A stretch of 64,000 nucleotides of DNA. Origin: Actinostola sp. cb2023. Taxonomy: Eukaryota > Cnidaria > Anthozoa > Actiniaria > Actinostolidae. Positions 35,945 through 46,948 of the stretch are shown here, one piece after another. Numbering within the stretch: the first letter of the stretch is position 1; each line of letters opens with the position of its first letter. The stretch is taken from contig JAUJYZ010001261.1 of NCBI GenBank assembly GCA_033675265.1, positions 109,501 to 173,500 of the forward strand, given 5' to 3'. The notes beneath the pieces are model-generated. The model was not told the DNA's origin. It saw only the letters and a program-made list of their open reading frames with translations, and did not search any database. A program made the translations under genes and the position numbers.

Positions 35945-36207
35945 TCAGTAGTCCGAGTGAACGCTATTAGAGCTTCTAGTTCCTTTAGCTTCTCGATTTG
36001 CCTTTCTCTTCAAGTCCAATATTTCCATGGAAGGAACTGTTGCCCGTCCTTGCTTCTTCTTCGCTGGTTTCCATTCTCCTGTCCACGTTCCACCATACCA
36101 GTGTACAGTAAAGCTCGTACCATCTATGCCCTCAACCGTGGCAATTGAAGGTGCGAGGTCAGTTCTGTGACACTCACAGTCGAGGACCACCACATCTCCT
36201 ACCTTTT
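35945..36207 (-). CDS. Unidentified Tudor/chromo-like exon
   Basis: The frame reads VVVLDCECHRTDLAPSIATV, then TSFTVHWYGGTWTGEWKPAK, a compact beta-barrel-like pattern with W/Y spacing seen in repetitive anthozoan transposon-associated proteins. It is an isolated segment with no adjoining exons identified. Function unknown. Confidence 0.35.
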
Positions 36208-36475
36208 CGCTATTTATTTAGCGAATCTGTGCATTTCAAAAAATCTGCTTGAATACAAGGTACTGCACATGCATAATAGAAAATAATAATAATAACACAA
36301 CCATGATTCGCATAGGGAAAATACGATTATTTCATTGGGCTGGGCGCACTCGGCCCCGGAGTTGGAAATCAAGGAAATATTTTAAATTTTCTTGATAATA
36401 ATATATCAAGAGGCTCCATATAAAATTCTGTACTATAGCCAAATACACCATGCCGGATCTATATCGGGACCTTAA

Positions 36476-37133
36476 GGACGTTCGCGCGCATTGTTCATGC
36501 GCATCTTTTCTGCGCACAAAATCAAGGTTCGAATCATCATGGCCCAGTCCTCTTTCCTCACGTCCAAGATGGCAGCCAGTCACGCATGTTACGTAGACGA
36601 TTTTCATCGGCTAATATCTCGAGAACGATACCGGTGACCCCCATTTTTTATTTTGTGATTTTACAAAGAATCATAAAAGCTCCCCATGTACCAAATTTAA
36701 AGAAAAAAACATGGTTAGATTTTGATAAAAACACGAATTTAGATGAAAACTTCAACCTACCTTCACGTGAAAGAGTCGTCGATGGCTACGTGGTGACTGT
36801 AAATATGAGCCAAAAACTACAGGTTGTTTCTATATATTCACAAATCTTTGTACATAATTTTATTCTATAAACTCTTAGATAGCCATTTGAGGAAAATTTT
36901 GGCAATCCGTTTAGTTTTTCTACAAAAAAATACCTGTCATTCTCGACTTTCCGTGGATTTAACGCACGTAATTTTCGATCAGAAAAAGGGTATACTTTGA
37001 AGAAATCTGGCTCCATAGCGAAGTCGGTGACCCCCATGTTTTATTTGCTCATTTAGCTTCTATAATGATCTTATTTCACCATACGAAGTTTCAAGAAAAA
37101 AACATGGATAGTTGTTTTTGCCCGCGAACGTCC
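36476..37133. mobile_element. Non-autonomous TTAA-flanked element
   Basis: Ends GGACGTTCGCG and CGCGAACGTCC, flanked by TTAA at 36472-36475 and 37134-37137. TTAA duplication is the mark of piggyBac and Kolobok superfamilies. 658 bp with no transposase frame. Confidence 0.8.
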
Positions 37134-37207
37134 TTAATTAATTATAATGCAAAAGCAATGATTTTTTTTTGGCTCCACTCCCTTGTGTGTTTGTAATGCA
37201 TATCCTT

Positions 37208-37534
37208 CAAGCAAAAACAAACATACTGGAACAAGCAATTCCTTCACCGTTTTCTTTAGCTGTGCTATTAGCCAGGACGTCGCTTAAGCATGGAGGCAAT
37301 GAAGGTTCTAGTCTTTCTCGCTCTCCAATTTCGTCTACAATCCACGAATCACCCTTGTGTTCAGCATAGACCAATTCTGCTTTCCTGTATTTATTTCGGT
37401 TACATATTAAGTTGAAAAACAGATTAATGAACTTTACCATTTTAACAATTTCTTATATTTTTTTGTTGCTATTGGTAAACATTTACCGAGACGAAGTCAA
37501 CAGCGAATATTGTTTGTCTTCATGTGAAACACCA
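37208..37534 (-). CDS. 3' part of a gene split by the 9.3-kb transposon
   Basis: Continues the reading from 46948-46806 on the far side of the insertion. Sequence from 37534 reads in frame (SHEDKQYSLLTSS) to a donor CG|GTAAAT at about 37493. After an AATACAG acceptor, the final exon runs KAELVYAEHKGDSWIVDEIG to a stop near 37208. Splicing and phase are intact. No domain is recognised. It may be a host gene or another element's gene. Confidence 0.5.
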
Positions 37535-37624
37535 TAGTCTCCCTCGCAGCCGTGCTAAGTGTCGTCACGCAATGCTCTCTCCCCTCAGACACGGCTGCTT
37601 ACCCGAGCCAAACATTCCGTTCCA
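37535..37624 (+). repeat. Left terminal inverted repeat of the 9.27-kb transposon
   Basis: 98% identical to the reverse complement of 46716-46805. It contains an internal hairpin, GCAGCCGTG...CACGGCTGC, whose loop carries CTCTCTCCCCTC. Confidence 0.95.
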
Positions 37625-38934
37625 ATTGTAAGTGGTTAGCCAATCAAATAAAGTTTATTGTTTCCTGTCAGCCAATCGCTGAGCGTTTAAGTTAATATTT
37701 TGTCAAATTTCGCGCGAAATAACCCACAGCGGCACTGTTTGGAAGTAATGTCACTTGAAGATGTTCGCTCGTCTTTTGTGTTGGTTTTATGGCATATCAA
37801 ACGGTCCAAACGCCCACAAAAGTTGTTGGTAACACAGATAACTGCTTTATTTGTTCGGGAGAATTTGTGAAGATCAAGTACTATATATTTGGTAAAAGTT
37901 CTGTTGATTTGAAAGGACTTATCAATTTCGCCGTCAACATTAATTTGGTCGACAGTGAGAATTCCTGTCTATTTGTGTGTAGAGCTTGCTATCGAGCTCT
38001 CATTAAGCTCTCCAACGCAAGAACAAAGGTCACTGATTTAAAGAACGATATATTACAGAAATACAAAGAAAAACGTTCACGATTCAAGAGGTTGAACAAG
38101 TCTTCAGACGATTTAGATGACAATGATTTGGATGACACTTCCAGTAGTACCAACATTACCAAAACCAAGAAAGCTATAAAGTCACTGTCATTTGGCCGTA
38201 GTTGCACTGGATCTACCACTTGTACTTCTTCTTTACCAGATTTCTGTGTCTTGGATCAAACAATCCTACTTCCAAACCAACTGATTCCAAACATTTCAAG
38301 TTCACAAGTTCAACCGGAAATCGCGAACTTAGCCTTTGAGACTTCTACTCCCGTTAAATATAATACAGATGTGAAGATAACTGTGAACTATCCATCTAGA
38401 ACAGTTAGAAAAGTTTTAAATAACGGTTATGGATCTATTGGGAAGGCCTTAGCCAGTGGACAGCCATCACGTATTGTGTCAGCAGTGATGGGCTGTCAAA
38501 ATCTAAGAAACATGGCTGTAAAGAAATTGCTTGGAATTGTGTCAAAGGAAGTAAGCGGGCTTTGCTCTCGGAAGAATCCATCTTTACTCAGAAAGACATC
38601 AAAGAGTGACCTGGAAAACTTCGATTGTAAATCACTGTGTGAAGAATGGCAGAGCAGGGCACCGATATTCTATGCATTTTTGTTGACATCAAGTGTCGCC
38701 AAAAAGAATGCACAAACCACATGGCTTCCAAGTATGGCACTGTCTGGGTCGATTCTCTTGAAGCAAAGACATAACCACATGAATGCAACAGCAACTATTC
38801 TTGGTATAATAATGAAGACTGGTTCAATGGAGGTAGGTAACGTATGGCTATTTATAATTATGTTGTACTAATATAGGGTGGTTGACATTTTTTTACAAAT
38901 CAAAATCAATCTATAAAAGTCCCAATTAAGCTAA

Positions 38935-39049
38935 CAGGGCTCGACACTAACTTTTTGAGGTACTAGTCCTTGGGCTAGTGACTGCGGATAATTACTAGTC
39001 CCTAGGTCTAATTGATAAGATTTTCACTAGTCCACAGTGTCGAGCCCTG
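38935..39049. mobile_element. MITE with CAGGGCTCGACAC ends
   Basis: Ends CAGGGCTCGACAC / GTGTCGAGCCCTG with internal ACTAGTCC palindromes. Flanked by a short duplication GCTAA (38930-38934, 39050-39054). Lies in intron 1 of the DUF6589 gene. Confidence 0.85.
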
Positions 39050-39098
39050 GCTAAGGTGGCCATTATATATAAACTGGGTTTAATAGTAATTTTTAACT

Positions 39099-39402
39099 TA
39101 CAATCAAACCCCACCCTCGACACCCTCCGTTAATTGGCTACACTTTAATAGAGGTTGGCCGCTTAATAGAGGTTTAGCATTATAAGACATATGGTATGGT
39201 AGTAACGTCATTTTATTTGAAATCTAATGTATTTGGTGGCATGCACACTTGGAATGAGCCTGTTTACTCCTTATCCTTACAAAATGCACACTTCCTCTGT
39301 ACTGTACAGTATTTAGGTGAATAGAGGTTACATTTACAGTATCACACTGATAATAGAGGGTGGTCACTTAATAGGTGGTCGTTTAATAGAGATTTGACTG
39401 TA
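39099..39402. mobile_element. MITE with TACARTCAAA ends
   Basis: Ends TACAATCAAACC / GATTTGACTGTA with repeated CTTAATAGAGG-type motifs inside. The terminal TA is compatible with a Tc1/mariner-type target duplication. Confidence 0.65.
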
Positions 39403-40067
39403 CTTGAGGAATTAAATATTAAAATATTCTTTTTTTCCTTTTTTCAATATAGTCAAAATTAAACAAATTCACCAAGCTGAAATTGACTACATCCAATAAA
39501 GCTACACTAGAAAAACTTGACCATCTTGGTGAGGACCATGACATAGAACTGCAGAATGCAAAGAAAGCCATAGCCGAGGAAAATGTTGCCCTCAAACTGT
39601 TGCTCGACAGGAGAGAAAATGCCCTCTCAGGGAACCAATTGGAAAAAGTGCTGAAATTTCCAAAGATATTAAAAACCATCAGAAATCATGCCATCCTGGG
39701 TATGTTGTCTCATTTGACAACATAGATCTTCAACTCCAAAGAAGAAACATGACATCAACAGACCAGAACCGTGATTTTCATTGGATAAACCACAAAATGG
39801 TAGAAAATAGAGTCAGTGGAAACCACCTTGATTCTCTGAAGGCCAAGGCAGATATCCTAGACATACAGAACCTTAGATTTCTTCCGAGTCTAGTTGATTA
39901 TGAAAAACAGCATATGGATTATGTCATCCTCACATCAAGAATTCTGACTAATTATTTTGATGCCCTTTCACCACTGAAAGATGTCTGTATCCAGCATATC
40001 CCCCATGAATATTCAAAGGAAATGTCACAACAGTCCAAAAAGGTAACTATATATAAGTCAGTTGGAT

Positions 40068-40140
40068 TTTATAATAATAATAATAAATCGGTGCTTATAT
40101 AGCACATTTCACATTGTCTCAATGCGCTTTACAACCAATG
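40068..40140 (-). mobile_element. LINE 3' tail fragment
   Basis: Minus strand reads AAAGCGCATTGAGACAATGT...GCTATATAAGCACCG followed by (ATT)n, the usual 3' end of CR1/RTE-like LINEs and similar to 17.9 kb. Confidence 0.6.
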
Positions 40141-40233
40141 GAGGACTTTTTTGGGCTGCATATGAGATAATATGATAATATTCAAATCTTTAATTTTGAG
40201 TACATACCTACATGTATTTGACTATTTCACATT

Positions 40234-40690
40234 AGAGCCATTTATACAAGACCAAATAAGCCGCAGCTTACATAAGCCGCAGCTTACATAAGACACAGCT
40301 TACATAGGACGCAGCTTACATAAGATGCAGCTTACATAGGACGCAGCTTACATAAGACGCAGCTTACATAGGACGCAGCTTACATATAAAGACGCAGCTT
40401 ACATAGGACGCAGCTTACATAAGACGCTTACATAGGACGCAGCTTACATAGGACGCTTACATAGGACGCAGCTTACATAGGACGCAGCTTACATAGGACG
40501 CAGCTTACATAATGTAAGCTGTGTCTTTTGTAAGCTGCATCTTAGGACGCGAAGCACGCATATAAATACAAAAACTTTGTTTGCGTCTTATATAAGCTGC
40601 ATCTAGCGTAAGCCAGGGACAGACTCACATCTTATGTAAGCCACGTCTTATGTAAGCCGCAGCTTATTAGGTCTTGTATAAATGGCCCTA
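40234..40690. mobile_element. Foldback MITE built from 16-bp tandem units
   Basis: Ends AGAGCCATTTATACAAGACC / GGTCTTGTATAAATGGCCCT, flanked by ATT on both sides. From 40260 to about 40512 there are some 16 units of ACGCAGCTTACATARG (mostly 16 bp, a few 13 or 19). The right part has TTATGTAAGCCGC-type units in reverse orientation. Confidence 0.85.
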
Positions 40691-43046
40691 TTAACACATT
40701 ACATTTTGTTGTTTCTGATTCAATGGTTATTTTAATTGCCATCGATCACTCTATTACTATAGCACAGTAGAAAGCTATGACATCCTGTGAATGTTACCAT
40801 GTACAGTCGCTCTTTACAAAAATACTTACACATAGTATAGGAAATATTATAATTGAAGTGGAAATCAGGGTAGCTGGGTGAATAACATACTTTTTACTTA
40901 TTTAGTATTATATTTTTTATGATTAAAATTACAAATTAATGTTACCATGGCAACTGATTTTCCTCTTGTCATCCAACAACAGAAATGTTATGTAATTTAG
41001 TCTTGTTTGTTGTATGTAAGTCTCTGCTGCATATTTTGTGGAAAAACTCTAAAATAGTATTACCCATAATGCACCCGATATATGGATATACTGATATACT
41101 TATTATTGATTTACAGAATTTTTGCAATTGGCTGTAAACACAAATGAATATATATTTTTTATAGTCATATGATTAACAAGTAATCACATGAGATACTCGT
41201 GCAATTAATGATTAACATTGATGTTTGGAATTTATTGTCCCAATTTCGGCGCAAGTGTTAATCATTAATTGAACTCATATTCACATGATTATCTATACAA
41301 ATCAATTGGAAAGTAAGAGGCAGAGGTTAGATGCATTTATTTGAAACATGAGCGAAATGGAAAATATTTTGTTAGTCGTCACAATGAATTTGAATCTACC
41401 TTATTTTGTTGGTTTATTTTACAGGTTCCTCTCGGTGTTATCTTCAAAAACGAAAATATCAATGAGGATATGCTTGTAGTACTGCAACAGTTCCATGCCT
41501 ACTTGCCAAGAAAATGGAATGGTGATGTTGATGGTCAACTGTTTGCTGGTGACCAACTCAGTGTTGAACGAGCAGTAAATACCATAGCATCTGTTGCAAA
41601 TGGTCATACACAAGAAGAAAGACTAGAGGGAATCACGCTTCAGTTGGGTGACTGGCATGCTGCTGTAAAGCTATTAACAGTGAGTACACAACTAGAACAA
41701 AATAGTATTAGCATGGGTATAAATACTGCGGGCGACAGGGTAACCAGGGGGCATATTGACCATCATAATTCATACCAATTGTACTAACGGTGATATTATG
41801 TCGAACTTGCAGTTGATCTACAATCGGTTCTACAGTTCTAAGTCAGATGGTGACTATTGCACAATGTTTTCTGACCGGACCCTGATCAATCGCAGAAATG
41901 TCACAAGTGATCCACACTCTGCCTATCGAGCTGACAAAGATTTCTTCATAACAACTTTGGAAGCAAGAGTCCTTGCAGCTGCTATGAAGATTCTTGGTTT
42001 TCAAAGTAAAACAGACGTGAATCCTAAGCCTTCCTTGCCTGATGACATGACCTCCCTTAAAAAGTCAGACAAGTTGAAACTACTTTTGGATATTTCTGAA
42101 AAGATTGTAGTCGAATATATATTTGACAAAAGTAAAGCAAACCACATGATTGACACAATCCTGCTGCAACAAGAAAAGGAAAACTTGGTAGACCAACAGC
42201 AACTCACTGAGGATGGAAGATTTCCATGTCGTTTTGAGGGATGCAGCATGTCCTTTAAATACAATGGAAAGAGCAGGAAAAATCATGAACGTTCCCATGA
42301 TCCTCCAGTGGAAGTTCAAGAACATGAGTTAAAGCTGTCGCCTTCCAAGCCAGAGGTAAAAAAGTCAAAAAAAAACATCAAATCAAGATGATGTTTTCAA
42401 TTATAATTGTGCTCTTCTTGCTGATGGATTTCTGTACTTGAACTTTCTTGATGCTATCTGTGAGGGCGATGGTGAACGAATCATGAGGCAATATAAATAC
42501 ATCATGCTGTATTGCAGGGCAGATGGTAGTGGTAGCACAAAGTATGCCTTAGAATGTTTATACCAGTTTTTTCTTGTAAATGCGCTACTATCACCTCGTG
42601 ACAGTGAAAGGTTCCAATGGAACAGATCAGTGAACAATCACTGCAAAGCTGGCTCAAATATCCCTTTGGACCTGGATGTCGAGCATAGCAACAATTTCCT
42701 TAAGCAGTGCATAAAGAATTTGGGCCCAAATGTCTGTGAAAAAGCTGTAACCCGCATCTGTAAAGCCGAAACTTGTACAAGAATCATAACAGAAAACATC
42801 GACAGATCTGTTCATAGGGTTTCCAGTTCTGGAAAATATGGACTAACTTCTTCAGAAAAAGATGTAAATATACTTGTCAGGAGACTGAATGAATCCGAAG
42901 TTTTCTCTTTTCATGAAGATGGCCGAGCTTATATGCACTTTTGTAACTTCCAAAGGAACAGACTTCAAAACTTAGACATGACTGCTATGTTCAAGTGGAT
43001 AAACAAGCACAAGAAAAATGTGTCACTTGGAATTCGAGCACGATAA

Positions 43047-44518
43047 TATTATGTATATATTGTTCATGGTCATGTTAGGGATAAATTATAAATAAATGTA
43101 ATTGTCCAATGTCTCGACTCTCTCATCATGTTGCAGGTGAAACATCAATCTCAAAAATGAGACAAATGGACACATATATTTATTTATAATAATCCACTCA
43201 TTCCAAATTTAATTCACTATAAGGTCATCTTCTGAAATGAAACATTTTCAAATAATGAAAAGTTTTGTAACTCAATCTTTATCATTTATTTATTCATTCT
43301 TTTCTTGTTACTTACGTAATTTTCACAAGCCTTCAGTTGGTATATCACTTACAAGGGAAAATATTCCCCCTAGTAATAGTCAATCCAAAATAGGCAATAC
43401 TTAAGTAATAACAGTAGTAATACAATGTACATAAGTTATCGACAGTAATTATAACATGGTGTGATCAATATGATTATAAAATCCTGTACAAGAGACACTA
43501 CTCCTAAATCTGGTACACAATCCAGTTATTCACCATAATACGGTATATATTTTGCATGTGCTTTCAAAATGTCATTGAAAGAGAACTAGTACATTGTATT
43601 CTATCAAACAGTTCATGTTCTGTTCAAAATAAAAGGGTCCACTAAAACCAGGTAAGTGACCTCTGACCAATAATATTGTCATAACGTGAATAAACACTGT
43701 CAGTTGTGCCAGGAGAAAGAGGCATCAGGATTTCATTGTGGATCACTACATGTATACATGTATGGTAACTGTTTTTGTTTGAATGCCTTTTATTATAAGG
43801 TCACCTGGAATTAATTCCATTTAGAAAATGTTGTTAAATATGTCTAATTATTATCCAACTCTCCATACATGTAGACAAGTAAAAATATCGCACGAGTAGC
43901 CCTGGAACAAGTAAAACTATCTAACATATTTTTACTCGTCTACAACTGATGTATTTCGCACACACTTTTATATAAATATCCTTCACAGAGTGTATTTGCC
44001 GGCCATCACAAAAGCGTTGGATAATAAATAACTTATTTGGCATTTTATTGTGGAGTAAGACTGGAAATTTTTTACTCATCTTTGTATTTTGTCTTGCCCG
44101 TACTGCAGACTAGTAAAAATATACAGCCATAATCCACACCAATGACCAAAATGTCAAATAAGATATACAGTCAATTGCAAAAATTCAGGCCGCCACGAAG
44201 TATCAGTATATCAATATATCAGGTGCATTATGGGTAATTAAATAATCGAAAATTCCCCTTAAAGCGGGTTAACGCCAGGAAAGTTGGTAGAAATATTTAG
44301 TATAATGTTTATTTTAGTCTTACGTTTGTTGTTTGTAAATTTTGCTTCATTTAATAGTATTAGTGATGCACCAGATATATTGATATACCGTGGCGGCCAG
44401 AATTTTTGCAAATGACTGTATAATACTGTATATAGCTTTCTATTAAAAACTTCAAGTTACTATAGTAGATGACAACTTAATTAAATTGTATATTGTACAT
44501 ACCATATTAGTTAATTAA
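43047..44518. other. Spacer between the two convergent transposon genes
   Basis: The DUF6589 stop is followed by AATAAA-like signals (ATAAATAAATG at about 43090). A TA-flanked MITE sits at 44168-44418. A further partial copy of that MITE end lies at about 41070-41140. Confidence 0.6.
44168..44418. mobile_element. TA-flanked MITE, CAGTCAATTGCAAAAATTC family
   Basis: Ends CAGTCAATTGCAAAAATTC / GAATTTTTGCAAATGACTG flanked by TA. Subterminal GGCCGCCACG and a GATATATTGATAT motif are also mirrored. Fits a Tc1/mariner-type non-autonomous element. Confidence 0.8.
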
Positions 44519-46629
44519 TTAGTCATGAGATAGATCCATCCTTTCTAGAGTTTCATGTATTAGATCGGGTATACCAGCATCAAGAGAATCATTTGCTTCA
44601 CTTGTCTCCAGTTCATTAAAAGTATCTTCTAATTGTGGTGTGTTTTCATCCGTGTAGTATTCCTCTAATGTTAGGTTGTCAACTGCCATGTTGAGCATTT
44701 CATCATCATCAAGAAGAGTATTCCATTCATCGAAGCACATGTCATTTTCTAGTTCTCGATTAACTTCAGACCAGTTACATTCATCTATATCTTGAAATGT
44801 ATCGCTTAGTATTTGTAGTATTTTATGGGCATGTATTATGTCCCATATTTCAACAGAATTGCAAATATCATTTATATTAAATAAATGTTCCACATTGTCC
44901 AAGACTTGTTGAATTTGAATTTCAGAAAACCCCACTACAAATGACACATCAGTGAGCACTTTTAACTCACAATGTGCTGTAGAGCTCAAAAGGTTTGTCA
45001 ACAAATGCTTATGGTAAACATTCAGTTCTTTCTGAATTTGATTCCTATGATTTACTGAAGCCTCTCTTGATCTTTCCTTCAAAGGTGAGTTTGTGTTTTT
45101 TTTCGGCTGGGTAATCAGTAGATTGCCCACACTCTGACAGCCCACAGTTACATTGTGTGGCACAGTTGTCACAACATGAGTGAAGGCAAGAAGGGGTACT
45201 AAATTCTGCTTGAAAATGTTTCATCAGTGTTTTACGTCTGCATTCTTTGCTCTTTACATACATCTTTATGTTTCCTTCAACATGGTTTAATAGAATGCCA
45301 TTGTATAGAAGGAGAGCAGTTGCCTGACCACCATCTCTTCCAGCCCGTCCAGTTTCTTGGACATATGACTCAATGTTTTTTGCAGGGCCAAAATGTATTA
45401 CTCTCTTTACTGCCTTACAGTCTATTCCCATACCAAATGCTATGGTTGCAATTAAAACCCGTATTTTCCCATGTTCTTTGCAAAAGGACTTCATGATCAC
45501 TTCTTTATTTGACGTTGGGGTGCAAGAGTGCAACATTTCGAGTAGACATTCGCCGTCTGTTGTACATGCACCGATTCCAAGCATTCCTCTTATATTTGCA
45601 TAAAGCAAGCCACACTGCTTTATTGTTTGGCAGTATATAATTGTGCGGGGGCACTTCTCTTTTTTGGATTTCATATCATCTGCCAGCCAACCAAAATAAT
45701 ACTCAATGTCCATATCTCTAGGCATATAATGAACTGAATATGTAATATTCTCCTTGTTTGGACTTTCAAAGATGATGTGTGGATCCTTCATCATCAAAAC
45801 ATCAAATATTGTGTCTCTTGTTGATGATGTTGCTGTTGCTGTTAGAGCTATAATGTTCACCTTAGGGGCAAGGGTTCTAAGCTCGTGTAGCCTTGAGTAG
45901 TACTCTCTAAAGGCAGCTAGATTCTTATTGCTTGATGTGCCCCTATAAAAAAAAGTTTTATTAATATCACGTTATAATTATCTTTGTGTTTCAAAAAAAG
46001 AGAAAATACGTTATTTTGATTATTGTACTTATGCAGTTGTTTATAGTTCGAACAAATAGTTCAACTGAACATGCAAACAACTGGTTTTAAAAATAGAATA
46101 TATATCTGAATGATTGAGGCTTTCTTAGTTTGATTCAAGATAGACAAACATACCACTGCTTGATGACATGTGCCTCATCTATGGCCAATGCACAGAGTTT
46201 TCTTGAATAGACCACATTACCAAGCATCGTTCTCCATCTTTCGTTTTGAAGCCATGCCTCCGGAGTTCCATAAACTATGGAGTATTCCCCTCGTTCTACT
46301 TTTATACGCTATTCTTCGCTTTCAATATCGCTTACACTTATTGCACTGATATTGATATGTAGACTGTTAAGGAAACGGACCTGTTCTTTGATGAGATTTA
46401 ACAACGATGAAACAACCACAACGATACTCCCAGACACGTCCAACATGTGATCGAAAATGAGAGGCAGTGCTTGAAAAATCAGCGATTTTCCATAACCAGT
46501 TGGTAGATTTACAAATATATCTTTTTCCTCTTCTATGAATTTGCGAATAGCAAGCTTCTGGTGCTCATTAAACTCTTTGATTTTGAATTCTTTCGCGGCA
46601 AGGCAAAACGCTTCGTCAATGGACGCCAT
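44519..46629 (-). pseudogene. RecQ-family helicase gene of the 9.27-kb transposon
   Basis: ATG at 46629, just inside the right terminal repeat. Exon 1 (46629-46154) carries motif I VNLPTGYGKSLIFQ, motif Ia and the DEAH box AIDEAHVIKQW. Exon 2 (from 45943) joins in phase and carries motif III ALTATATSST, motif IV RTIIYCQT, motif V IATIAFGMGIDCKAV and motif VI YVQETGRAGRDGG. A RecQ zinc-binding Cys cluster follows (CLHSCCDNCATQCNC). A roughly 200-residue acidic C-terminal extension ends at 44519. It is a 3'-5' superfamily 2 helicase, presumably acting on transposon or replication intermediates. Two lesions: an in-frame TAG after ESEE near 46308, and a shift in an A8 run near 45107. Otherwise all motifs look intact. 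Confidence 0.85.
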
Positions 46630-46715
46630 CTTGTTTGTCACTGGTCTTTGGTATGTCCGGTATGGCGCGAACCTTGGCCTGTTTTCGGGCAAAGAGCTCT
46701 GATTGGCTAATTCTG

Positions 46716-46805
46716 TGGAACGGAATGTTTGGCTCGGGTAAGCAGCCGTGTCTGAGGGGAGAGAGCGTTGCGTGACGACACTTAGCATGGCTGCGAGGGA
46801 GACTA
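46716..46805 (-). repeat. Right terminal inverted repeat of the 9.27-kb transposon
   Basis: Reverse complement of 37535-37624 with two mismatches. One of these weakens the internal hairpin (GCAGCCATG). Confidence 0.95.
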
Positions 46806-46948
46806 GAAACACCACTGAACAAAGCGACACTCAACCATTTTCGTACACCACTTCTTTTATATTCATGGTGTGGTGGCATGGATAATTCTGAATCACTCAG
46901 AATTGCTGATCTTATATTTGGGTCCCCAGGGTACACAAGGTTGTTTAT
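46806..46948 (-). CDS. 5' part of the gene split by the 9.27-kb transposon
   Basis: After the acceptor TTACACAG the exon reads INNLVYPGDPNIRSAILSDS and later GVRKWLSVALFSG, up to the target duplication. It then continues at 37534. No domain is recognised. Upstream exons were not found with confidence. An open but unassigned frame lies at 47356-47030. Confidence 0.5.

Larger units (their letters stand above)
37789..43046 (+). pseudogene. DUF6589 transposase-like gene, four exons, frameshifted
   Basis: Exons: 37789-38832, 39453-40042, 41425-41679 and 41813-43046. They join in phase with GT-AG introns, about 1040 residues in total. The N terminus has a Cys finger (NCFICSGEF...CLFVCRACY). A short charged helix region precedes the core. 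Core blocks are SCHPGYVVSFDNIDLQ, QLFAGDQLSVERA, LQLGDWHAAVKLL, a C2H2 insert (FPCRFEGCSMSFK), and the DUF6589 signature ERIMRQYKYIMLYCRADGSG...DLDVEHSNNFLK. DUF6589 is shared by cnidarians and basidiomycetes. I infer a DDE nuclease with FDN, GDQ and EHSN as catalytic candidates. Breaks: a shift at about 39600-39675 and one in an A9 run near 42370. Otherwise complete. Confidence 0.75.
37535..46805. mobile_element. 9.27-kb DNA transposon encoding DUF6589 protein and RecQ helicase (AcademH-like)
   Basis: Bounded by 90-bp inverted repeats with two mismatches (37535-37624 and 46716-46805; start TAGTCTCCCTCGCAG). It is flanked by an exact 9-bp duplication GAAACACCA (37526-37534 and 46806-46814). 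Joining the flanks through one copy of the duplication restores an open, spliced reading frame on the minus strand, which confirms the boundaries to the base. Two genes face each other: DUF6589 (+) from the left end and RecQ (-) from the right. Several MITEs lie in introns of the plus gene and between the genes. The gene pairing resembles the AcademH lineage known from animals and fungi. That family name is my inference. Confidence 0.9.

Noticed and set aside
40260..40512. CRISPR-like array of 16-bp repeats
   Set aside because: Units are directly adjacent with no spacers, lie within a MITE, and the genome is eukaryotic.
44519..46629. Host RecQ helicase gene
   Set aside because: It lies wholly inside precise transposon ends, starts just inside one terminal repeat, and has a helicase fragment counterpart in a related element.
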